A stretch of DNA of 33,869 nucleotides from an uncultured Thermoleophilia bacterium (GTDB taxonomy: Bacteria; Actinomycetota; Thermoleophilia; Miltoncostaeales; Miltoncostaeaceae): NCBI GenBank assembly GCA_947258365.1, contig CAMYIK010000007.1:1-33869 (forward strand). Direction: 5' to 3'. This document shows, piece after piece, positions 25,668 to 33,869 of the stretch. The translations under genes were made by a program, and so were the position numbers. Every line of letters starts with the position of its first letter. Position 1 is the first letter of the stretch. Under the pieces are notes generated by a model that saw only the letters and a list, made by a program, of their open reading frames with translations, made no database searches and had not been told where the DNA came from.

Positions 25668-27086
25668 TCACATCACCTGTCCGTCAGGGCCACCGACCAT
25701 GAAAGTGCGCAGCACTCTCTGGCGAGCGATCCGGTCGTCCTCGTTGTCAGCGGCCGCATTCTTTGAGAAGAACAACAGCGCGCTGCGGGTCTTCGGCGCG
25801 AGCCACGGCTTCCCGACAGCGTTCCACGCGTTGGTGAACGCCTGGGTGCTGCTCTCGCTGCTGCCCGGGTCTTTGATCTCGTAGTTGTCGTCATTGATCA
25901 CCGCGTTGGCGAAGTCGAAACGCGACAACGCGGTGTTCGTGTTCAACCACGAGAGACCGCCTTCCCAACCGGCAACGGTCGGGGGGAAGTAGGGCTCTTG
26001 ACCCTGCTCGTCGAGTGCCCGACTGAGCTGGCTGCTCGTGATACCGCGGCGGAGGGCCCGCATCATGCCGACGGAGTAGACGATCGGCGGCTTGATCATG
26101 TCCGGCTCGATGTTGGCGAACATCGCGGGGTCGGTGAGGATCTTCTTCAGGACCGGGCGGATTTGGGTGCCGCCTCGCTTGTAGGTCCGAATCAGATCGG
26201 TGACCGTCGCCTTGTCCGGCGGCACGGTGATGAACTCGTTCCAGAGCTTGGTGACCAAGAAGAACGGGTGGTTCCAGTGGGCCAGCACGGAGTCCACCGC
26301 ATCCCGGTGCTTGAAGGCGGCCGTCTTGCCGAAGACCTTCTTGTCCGTGTCGTCCCAGCGGTCCTCATTGAAGATCGCGCGGGCCTGATCCGGATTGTCG
26401 TCCTCGATCTCCCAGCCGGTGAAGGCGCGGGAGAGCTCCTTGATGTCGGTCTCCGTGTAGGTGACGTTGCCACGCCGGTCGAGGATTCCGACCGCGAACA
26501 ACTCACAGATCTCGCGACCGTAGTTCTCGTTCGGGTTGTTCTTGGTGCTCCGCTCGCCGTTGAGGAAGCGCAGCATCGCCGGCCCCTCGCCCACCTCGTA
26601 GAGCATGTCCCGGAACTTGGCGGACGGGTTTGCCGCGATGTCGCTGTACTTGCGGAAGAGGTCGATCTGCTGCTGCATCAGCTGCGGCGGACTGACGTTT
26701 TCACGCTGAGTCGCGAAGTGGTTGTGCCAGAAGAACGCCATCCGCTCCGCGAACGGGTTCTTCAACCGGATCATCCGGTCGCACCACTCGAGCACAAGAT
26801 CAGTGTCGTCCTCAGTGGGGTCGAGCGGCGTCCGCGGATCGGCCTCGCGGTCCTGCTTGTACGGAGCCGCGCCCTGAAGACCACCCTGCGGTGTCGTCAG
26901 AAGCGCTTCCACGAAGTCCTGGACGCTCCGGCCGATCCACCTCTTGCGATCGGCGTCGGTCGGGCCGAAACCCGTCCGCCACATCATGCGATCGACCATC
27001 ACCTTGTTCATCCGCTTCTGTGGCCCTGAAGCCAGCGGACGACGCAGGCGTCGGCGTCGCGCCCCTGTAAGCACGCGTGTGCTCAT
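25668..27086 (-). CDS. DUF1800 family protein
   Basis: This 472-residue protein matches DUF1800, a helical family of unknown function almost always encoded next to DUF1501. Recognisable parts are the N-terminal RMMWRTGFGPT, the conserved ERMAFFWHNHFAT motif with two His, NYGREICELFAVGI, FTGWEIEDDNP, and the C-terminal FPPTVAGWEGGLSWLNT. The N-terminus is Arg-rich (RRRRLRRPLASGP) with no clear signal peptide, so export, if any, might occur with DUF1501. ATG 27086 overlaps the stop of the GH26-like gene by 4 nt and has a near-perfect AAGGAGG five bases upstream. Highly expressed translation of this gene within the unit is therefore plausible. Confidence 0.9.
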   Translation of the reverse strand: MSTRVLTGARRRRLRRPLASGPQKRMNKVMVDRMMWRTGFGPTDADRKRWIGRSVQDFVEALLTTPQGGLQGAAPYKQDREADPRTPLDPTEDDTDLVLEWCDRMIRLKNPFAERMAFFWHNHFATQRENVSPPQLMQQQIDLFRKYSDIAANPSAKFRDMLYEVGEGPAMLRFLNGERSTKNNPNENYGREICELFAVGILDRRGNVTYTETDIKELSRAFTGWEIEDDNPDQARAIFNEDRWDDTDKKVFGKTAAFKHRDAVDSVLAHWNHPFFLVTKLWNEFITVPPDKATVTDLIRTYKRGGTQIRPVLKKILTDPAMFANIEPDMIKPPIVYSVGMMRALRRGITSSQLSRALDEQGQEPYFPPTVAGWEGGLSWLNTNTALSRFDFANAVINDDNYEIKDPGSSESSTQAFTNAWNAVGKPWLAPKTRSALLFFSKNAAADNEDDRIARQRVLRTFMVGGPDGQVM

Positions 27087-28060
27087 TTGGCCCTCCTTCT
27101 CAGCATGGCCCGGAAGGTGCGGGTTGTCCGCTTGTTCTGCCGGACTCGGAAGTCACCATTCCGCTCCCTGACGTCGTACCAAACGAAGCCTTGGAGCAGG
27201 GGGAGTTTCGACTGGAGCTTCCCGAGTCGGGAGATCCAGAGCGCTTTGTTGCCGCCCTTGTTCGTCGAGGCCGTTTCTGCGATCCAGAACGGCTTCGCGG
27301 CAAGGGAGGTGATGTCGCGGTAGGCGACCCTGAACAGGTCGTACGGCTCAGCCCACGACAGTGACCTGACGGTCCCGAAGTTGTAGCCGCTGACCCCGAC
27401 GAGGTCGACGAACTTCCTACCCGGGAAGTAGTTGGCAATCGTGTTGGTCGGCCGCTCGGGGAAGCTGCGGACGTACGGGGCCCACATGATCCTGACGCGC
27501 TTGCCACCGCTCTTCTTGAGCCGGGCGCGCACCTTCTTGAAGGCTGCCTTGTACTTCTTCGCGTTGTTCTTGTTGACCGTGCCCGACCAGGGGTACCAGG
27601 GGGTGTTCATCTCCGGCATCGGCCGGATGATCGGAGCGATCTTCAGCTTCTTGGTCTCTTTGCCGAGCCTCGCGAGACGCTTGTTCTCGGAGCCCTTCGC
27701 GATCTTGGCCAGGCGGAACCGCGGCTGAACGCGCTTCGCCTTACCGTTGTCGGGCATCCAGGTGATCATCAACTGGACCTTGTTGCGGTTGGCCCATTTG
27801 ATCAGCGCGGGGTTGAGTGACTTACCCGTACTCAGGTAGACGCTCACCACGCGGACCTTCTTGCCTACGGCCTTCCGCAGGCCCGGGGTCTTCTGAACAG
27901 GGTTGTCTTGATAGACGCCCACTTTGATGCGCTTCGCCTCTGCTCTGTCGGCGTCGGCGGCCTGAGCGAATGTCAGGGCTACCGCGGCGCCGAGAGCTAT
28001 TGCAATCGCGCGGCGGGGGGCGTGGACCCGTCGCGGTCGGTGGAGCTCGGTCGTCGTCAT
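27083..28060 (-). CDS. Exported GH26-like glycoside hydrolase
   Basis: This protein has 325 residues from ATG 28060. The N-terminus is a signal peptide (RRAIAIALGAAVALTFAQAADA). The TIM-barrel part resembles GH26 beta-mannanase/endoglucanase-type enzymes. The acid/base Glu is about residue 150 in RPMPEMNTPWYPWSG, the nucleophile Glu is about 262 in KPFWIAETAS, and MWAPYVRS and DLVGVSGYNFG fall in their expected places. The ORF track's earlier start (28186) would precede the signal peptide with unlikely sequence. The mature protein is unusually rich in Lys and Arg (AKKYKAAFKKVRARLKKSGGKR), so it may bind acidic polymer. It opens the unit with DUF1800, DUF1501 and cupredoxin, overlapping DUF1800 by 4 nt. 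The substrate cannot be read from sequence. Confidence 0.82.
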   Translation of the reverse strand: MTTTELHRPRRVHAPRRAIAIALGAAVALTFAQAADADRAEAKRIKVGVYQDNPVQKTPGLRKAVGKKVRVVSVYLSTGKSLNPALIKWANRNKVQLMITWMPDNGKAKRVQPRFRLAKIAKGSENKRLARLGKETKKLKIAPIIRPMPEMNTPWYPWSGTVNKNNAKKYKAAFKKVRARLKKSGGKRVRIMWAPYVRSFPERPTNTIANYFPGRKFVDLVGVSGYNFGTVRSLSWAEPYDLFRVAYRDITSLAAKPFWIAETASTNKGGNKALWISRLGKLQSKLPLLQGFVWYDVRERNGDFRVRQNKRTTRTFRAMLRRRAK

Positions 28061-28344
28061 GGGCGGGACGCTAGAGGCGGTTCGCGGCGATCCCGAGCGT
28101 GGAAAGGAACGCTCAACCCTTTGCCCACAAAGCTCACACAAACCCCGATCTCTCTGGGAGGGACCCCGAAAGCAGTGGGATATCACCCTAATGTGCGACT
28201 TTCGGAGCGCCAGGAGGTGGCCGATGTACCTACTTGCATCGGTCCCGCTTACCCGTCTCCTAAGCCCCTCTCATGAAGTCGTTACCGAAGGGCTGCCGAA
28301 AGCGGCAGCGTAGGATTCGCCGGACGCACCTCGGAAAGGCCCGA
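28061..28344. other. Divergent intergenic region between the GH26 unit and the mutase operon
   Basis: About 280 bases should hold the promoters of two divergent operons. I found no convincing ORF, tRNA or known riboswitch, in particular no clear cobalamin B12-box. GTGGGATATCACC (28175-28187) is an imperfect palindrome around GATATC that could be an operator. The plus-strand ORF of the mutase extends back to ATG 28273, but its first 24 residues are Lys/Arg-rich and lack a ribosome site. Confidence 0.4.
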
Positions 28345-30491
<2,147 letters not shown>

Positions 30492-30495
<4 letters not shown>

Positions 30496-31463
30496 CCGAG
30501 CTCGCGGAGGGGGTCATCAGAGGTGACCGCCGAGCCTTGGCTCAGGCGATCACGCTGGTGGAGTCGACCCACGACGATGATCGCGAACGCGCTCTGGAGT
30601 TGATTCAGGAAGTCATGCCACGCTCCGGCCGGTCGCTTCGGGTCGGCATGTCCGGCGCCCCCGGCGCCGGAAAGTCCACCATGATCGAAGCGCTCGGCGT
30701 GCGTCTGACGGATGCGCGGAAGCGGGTCGGTGTTCTGACGGTCGACCCCACGAGTGCGCGCAGCGGCGGTTCACTCCTCGGCGACAAGACCCGCATGGAA
30801 GAGCTGTCTCGCCGCGACGGAGCGTTCATCCGTCCGTCCCCGTCAGGAGGCACGCTCGGGGGCGTGGCTCGCCGGACGCGCGAGGCGATGCTGCTCGTCG
30901 AGGCATGGGGCGCGGACGTCGTTCTGATCGAGACCGTCGGCGTCGGCCAGTCCGAGATCGCCGTGGCCGGGATGGTCGACCAGTTCGTTCTTCTGATCAA
31001 TCCGGGCGGCGGGGACGAGCTGCAAGGGCTCAAACGCGGCGTGATGGAACTCGCCGACGTCATCGCGGTGAACAAAGCCGATGGAGAGCTCGCGCCGGCT
31101 GCGGCACGATCACGATCCGAATACGCCGCGGCGGCGCACCTGATGAGACCGCGCCACGACGGGCTCGAGACGCCGGTGCTGGCGACGTCGGCTCTCGAAG
31201 GCGCCGGTCTCGACGAGTTGTGGTCCACTCTCGAGCAGCGCACCGACAGTCTGGCCAACGATGGCCGCTTGGCACAGCTTCGCAGCGCACAGGCACACGA
31301 GTGGCTCTGGACCGAGGTTCGCGAGGGACTCCTTGCCGAAATTGATCGCACGCCAGCAGCGGCCGCGATCGCGAAGCAAACAGAAGCTGACGTCGCCAAC
31401 GGCTCCGCTTTCCCGCCTCTGGTTGCACGTGAGATCGTCGAGGCCCTACTCGACCGGAGGTAG
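30492..31463 (+). CDS. meaB: Methylmalonyl-CoA mutase-associated GTPase MeaB
   Basis: MeaB is a G3E-family GTPase that loads and protects the adenosylcobalamin of the mutase. It has 323 residues: P-loop GAPGAGKST at 55-63, the [21 protein letters not shown] segment, the Walker B-like [10 protein letters not shown], and the nucleotide-base motif [16 protein letters not shown] and the [21 protein letters not shown] stretch are characteristic. The GTG start at 30492 overlaps the mutase stop by 4 nt, which implies coupled translation and a matched complex. It is followed after two bases by an unknown gene whose ribosome site, GGAGG, lies in the meaB end. Confidence 0.96.
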
Positions 31464-31465
31464 CC

Positions 31466-32101
31466 ATGCTGGACATGATCCGCGCCAAGATCTCCGCCGC
31501 CCAGGACGACGGGCCTCTTCGCGACCATCTCTCCTCCACGCTCGGCAGCCCTGACGACAACGTCATCTCCGAAGCCGTCACCATCAGCCGCCGATATGTC
31601 GACAGCGTGCCGATCCTGATGGAGCAGACGATCGGAGCGGCGCAGGTCACGGGTGGCCTCGAGCAGATCGCCCCGCTGATGGAAGAGGTCGGCCACTACT
31701 TGCTGCAGGACGAGGACCTCCTGCCGGATCACCTGGGCCTGCTGGGCTTGCTCGATGACGCCCTGTTCGCCAACCGAATGCTCGAGGTGCTGTCGGCGAC
31801 GTACCACCAGCTCGCGGGTGTACCACTCATTTCGGAGGATCTCGGACCCGCCAACCGGGCCGCCGCCGCGTTCCTCGGGGCGGACGTGGCGTCGACCATC
31901 TCCGGGGCCGTCGATCAGGCGGTGCACGAGCGGGTCGCCGAGGTGCAGCTACAGGCAGCCGCCGCTCAGGGATATTCGCCTCAGCCCGGCGGGAATGTCG
32001 GCGGCACCTTCGAGGATCAGGCCGGCCAATTCTTCGCCGAACACGGCGCGTCGTACGGCGGCTCGGCCGACATCGACATCTACCACAACCCGGTCTGGTA
32101 A
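31466..32101 (+). CDS. Unknown protein in the methylmalonyl-CoA mutase operon
   Basis: This is a 211-residue acidic protein with no signal peptide. Residues about 15-75 are helical and polar. A central amphipathic part contains LLQDEDLLPDHLGLLGLLDDAL. The LPDxLGLLGLLDDA core resembles the DUF1232/YkvA motif (IPDxxPxxGxLDD), but the rest does not obviously match that family. The C-terminal 45 residues are Gly/Ala/Gln-rich and end in DIDIYHNPVW. The ATG at 31466 follows meaB by two bases with GGAGG five bases upstream, so it is cotranscribed. Context suggests a role connected with the mutase or a membrane partner; function unknown. It faces the SDR gene tail to tail, five bases apart. Confidence 0.75.
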   Translation: MLDMIRAKISAAQDDGPLRDHLSSTLGSPDDNVISEAVTISRRYVDSVPILMEQTIGAAQVTGGLEQIAPLMEEVGHYLLQDEDLLPDHLGLLGLLDDALFANRMLEVLSATYHQLAGVPLISEDLGPANRAAAAFLGADVASTISGAVDQAVHERVAEVQLQAAAAQGYSPQPGGNVGGTFEDQAGQFFAEHGASYGGSADIDIYHNPVW

Positions 32102-32106
32102 CCGCC

Positions 32107-32835
32107 TCAGGCCGCCGCCGGGGCGCCCGCCGCCCAGAGGACTTCGCGAGCCCGCGGATCGGCGATCGCCTCGACGATCCTGACCGCGGCCTCCGCAGCG
32201 TCGGCGCCGTCCGACAACGCGGGTGGCTCGCCGGCGATCGCGCGTAACTCCATACCGGTATCCAGGTGGGGAGGCCGAGCGTCGATGACCCGCAATCCGC
32301 GGCGGCGAGCCTCACGGGCGGCGGCCGTCGAGAACGCTCTCAGGCCCGCCTTCGACGCCGAGTAGGCCGCCATTCCCGCCGTCGGCATTTCCGCCACGAT
32401 TCCGGAGATGTTGACGATCGCACCGCCGTCATCCATCACGCCAAGCGCCGTACGGGTAGCGATGATCGGTGCTTCGAGATTCACTGCGAGCAGTTCACCC
32501 GCCGTCTCGACATGCATGTCGTGCGCGCTCCCGAACGCCACGACTCCCGCGGCGTTGACGAGGACATCCAGCCCGCCGAGCGCGGCCCTCGCGGTGTCGA
32601 CGACGCGCGCCGCCTCCGTGGGCTCGGACAGGTCGGCTGGGAGAACGGTCACCGCCTTCAAGGTGCGAGCGATGTCCCTGAGACGAAGCTCGTCGCGACC
32701 GCTCAGAGCGAGATCGGCGCCACGACGATTGAGTTCGCTCGCGATCAGCGAGCCGAGGGCGCCCGTTGCGCCGATGACGAGGGCGCGGGCCCCGGCGAAC
32801 GTGAAGTCTCCGAGATTTCTGCTCGCGCTCGTCAT
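32107..32835 (-). CDS. Short-chain dehydrogenase/reductase
   Basis: This SDR-family oxidoreductase has about 242 residues. Motifs are VIGATGALGSLIASEL (cofactor loop), LSGRDELRLRDIA, the NAAG motif, the catalytic Ser in NISGIVAEM, and YSASKAG. An Arg after the second strand (SGRD) favours NADP(H). The family-typical PG after the active site is DARPPHLDTGM. The ORF track starts at 32847. I prefer ATG 32835, which overlaps the stop of the upstream small gene by 4 nt (ATGA) and drops a four-residue extension. It ends the minus-strand run of small membrane genes. The substrate is unknown. Confidence 0.85.
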   Translation of the reverse strand: MTSASRNLGDFTFAGARALVIGATGALGSLIASELNRRGADLALSGRDELRLRDIARTLKAVTVLPADLSEPTEAARVVDTARAALGGLDVLVNAAGVVAFGSAHDMHVETAGELLAVNLEAPIIATRTALGVMDDGGAIVNISGIVAEMPTAGMAAYSASKAGLRAFSTAAAREARRRGLRVIDARPPHLDTGMELRAIAGEPPALSDGADAAEAAVRIVEAIADPRAREVLWAAGAPAAA

Positions 32836-33092
32836 CCTGGGTACCACATTCTGGCGGGCTCGATTTCGGTCAGCTCCATCCTCACGGGCGGGTGCCCGGG
32901 TGCTGTCGCGTCGGGAGCATTCCCGCGCATCTCGGTGACGCGCGCCGGCGACGTATCCGTCGCCCGGACGGTCACCTCCGGCGGCTCCTGGCTACGACCG
33001 TCCATCACGGCCCCCCAGATCACGATGATCAGCGCGAACGCGACGACGATGGTCACGAGCGCACCCGCGATAAAGATCCCGACGTCGTTCAT
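32832..33092 (-). CDS. Small single-span membrane protein, unknown
   Basis: From ATG 33092 this is an 86-residue protein with one membrane helix right at the start (IFIAGALVTIVVAFALIIVIW) and a polar, Pro-rich tail ending MWYPG. GGAGGA lies about six bases upstream, and the ATG overlaps the stop of the preceding small gene by 4 nt. The longer ORF in the track (to 33149) would run into that gene. The orientation is probably tail-in or tail-out depending on the few charges, and I cannot decide. No family is recognised. Confidence 0.7.
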   Translation of the reverse strand: MNDVGIFIAGALVTIVVAFALIIVIWGAVMDGRSQEPPEVTVRATDTSPARVTEMRGNAPDATAPGHPPVRMELTEIEPARMWYPG

Positions 33093-33340
33093 TTTGACTC
33101 CTCCCGAGGAAAGACAAATGTGCCGAGGGCGATGATCGAGGGGACCCAAATCCCGACGAACAGCCCCTCGTCCGTGTTGCCGCTGAACCAGAGGCTCACC
33201 GAGAAAACGAAGGATGCGAGCGCGGCGAGCAGTACGAGCGTCCGCGCCTGAGCACGGCGCCCGACGGGCCCCACGATCGCCTCAGCCGCGGCGGCGCGCA
33301 CACTGCTCCGGCCGACATGTGTGGACGAATCTGTCGTCAT
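33089..33340 (-). CDS. Small two-span membrane protein, unknown
   Basis: This is 83 residues from ATG 33340, which has AAGGAG five bases before it. The N-terminal 30 residues are polar. Two hydrophobic segments follow (TLVLLAALASFVFSVSLWF and GLFVGIWVPSIIALGTFVF), joined by SGNTDE, then the short basic/acidic end PREESK. To my recollection, small actinobacterial membrane proteins with a similar FVGxWVPSI second helix are common and uncharacterised. That is recall, not a search. It overlaps the next gene by 4 nt. Confidence 0.7.
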   Translation of the reverse strand: MTTDSSTHVGRSSVRAAAAEAIVGPVGRRAQARTLVLLAALASFVFSVSLWFSGNTDEGLFVGIWVPSIIALGTFVFPREESK

Positions 33341-33377
33341 TGGTACTCCTTGCTGTTGGTCGTTGTTGGTGCGGATC

Positions 33378-33683
33378 TCATGCTCTCGATGGTCGGATGC
33401 CACCAATCGCCCTCAGCCGCGGCCGGATCGCCGCCGTGCCGACGAGCACGCGTCCGATGAGCGACGAGGTGGACCCCCCGAGCTCGGCGAGCGGACGACC
33501 GCGCGCGTCGCGAACCTTGATCAGCAGGTCACGCTCTCGCGCGAAGCGCGCGATCGCGCCGAGCTGACGACGGGACGGGCGCGGTGCGGTGCCCTGGAGA
33601 GTCACCACCACCTCGGGGCCGTGGCCTCCCACGATTACGGCACCGAGCGGACCGTCTGCCCGCAACACCCCGTCGATTCGCAT
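33378..33683 (-). CDS. Unknown 101-residue protein
   Basis: Starting at ATG 33683, one base after the stop of the partial gene upstream, the frame encodes a basic protein of 101 residues. It has a beta-rich first half (MRIDGVLRADGPLGAVIVGG, EVVVTLQGT) and an Arg-rich second half (RRQLGAIARFARERDLLIK). No membrane segment is visible. The track ORF to 33836 would overlap the upstream gene. I do not recognise a family. Confidence 0.6.
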   Translation of the reverse strand: MRIDGVLRADGPLGAVIVGGHGPEVVVTLQGTAPRPSRRQLGAIARFARERDLLIKVRDARGRPLAELGGSTSSLIGRVLVGTAAIRPRLRAIGGIRPSRA

Positions 33684-33684
33684 G

Positions 33685-33869
33685 TCAGTGACCTGGCTCG
33701 CTCGTGGTGATGGTGAGTCCGCCGGAAAGCGTCCACGTTGCGCGTGCAGCCTCGGAGCCGGTCGAGTTCGGAACGTCGACCTGCATATCGTCGAACTGGT
33801 ACCGAATCGCCGCGCCGCGCCCGGTAAGGCGCTCATAGAGCCCTTCAGCGAAGTCGGGCCAGCTCGTTT
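33685..33869 (-). CDS. C-terminal fragment of an unknown protein at the window edge
   Basis: A frame absent from the ORF track runs from the window edge (codon 33867-33865) to TGA 33687-33685 and encodes about 60 residues: it contains WPDFAEGLYERLTGRG, FDDMQVDVPNSTG and SGGLTITTSEPGH. Its stop is one base before the ATG of the 101-residue gene, which supports coupling. The start lies outside the window. A single alpha/beta domain without membrane helices is likely; function unknown. Confidence 0.6.
   Translation of the reverse strand, partial: TSWPDFAEGLYERLTGRGAAIRYQFDDMQVDVPNSTGSEAARATWTLSGGLTITTSEPGH

Noticed and set aside
25998-27029. 343-residue plus-strand ORF opposite DUF1800
   Set aside because: Antisense shadow; composition and lack of motifs do not support a gene.
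28061-28344. Cobalamin riboswitch upstream of the mutase
   Set aside because: I could not find a B12-box or the usual long structured leader.

Overview
This GC-rich window looks like a chromosomal segment of a high-GC Gram-positive bacterium. The wecA - atpI - atpBEFHAGDC order matches the actinobacterial arrangement. Many genes start at GTG and are joined by 4-nt GTGA or ATGA overlaps, and an LCP-family cell-wall ligase is present. The unfused atpF and atpH, together with the DUF1800/DUF1501 pair and the single-chain methylmalonyl-CoA mutase, make me lean towards Thermoleophilia (Solirubrobacterales-like). That placement is inference. I saw no tRNA, rRNA, CRISPR array, insertion sequence or phage module.

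Layout. (1) 1-3381: the tail of a plus-strand gene, then a minus-strand sugar-phosphate operon (mannose-1-P guanylyltransferase-like, PGI/PMI isomerase, mtnA) with a plausible promoter at 3354-3381. (2) 3508-3956: a frame-broken Nudix gene. (3) 3899-9457: four tightly overlapping minus-strand genes (MFS transporter, M20 amidohydrolase, LCP ligase, UDP-glucose 6-dehydrogenase) that follow the ATP synthase operon. (4) 9506-17874: the complete F-type ATP synthase operon with an AtpI-like gene, preceded by wecA. A hairpin and a candidate promoter separate wecA from atpI. (5) 17976-19928: an exported GH114-like glycosidase divergent from the ATPase gene ychF. (6) 20033-23469: an exported von Willebrand A-domain protein broken by two apparent frameshifts, convergent with an SDR and polysaccharide deacetylase pair. 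(7) 23691-28060: a four-gene minus-strand unit with touching or overlapping ends: exported GH26-like glycosidase, DUF1800, DUF1501, type-1 copper cupredoxin. It ends in a terminator-like hairpin. (8) 28345-32101: methylmalonyl-CoA mutase, its GTPase chaperone MeaB and an unknown 211-aa protein in one operon. (9) 32107-33869: a compact minus-strand run of an SDR, two tiny membrane proteins, a 101-aa unknown and the tail of a further gene.

Functional picture. Much of the window supplies or modifies the envelope: NDP-sugar synthesis, undecaprenyl-linked glycan initiation, LCP transfer, polysaccharide deacetylation and secreted glycosidases. It surrounds core energy metabolism (ATP synthase) and propionate/methylmalonate metabolism. 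The least explained and most interesting unit is GH26 - DUF1800 - DUF1501 - cupredoxin. Next come the unknown third gene of the mutase operon, the LCP protein with an extra C-terminal domain, and the small-membrane-protein cluster at the right edge.
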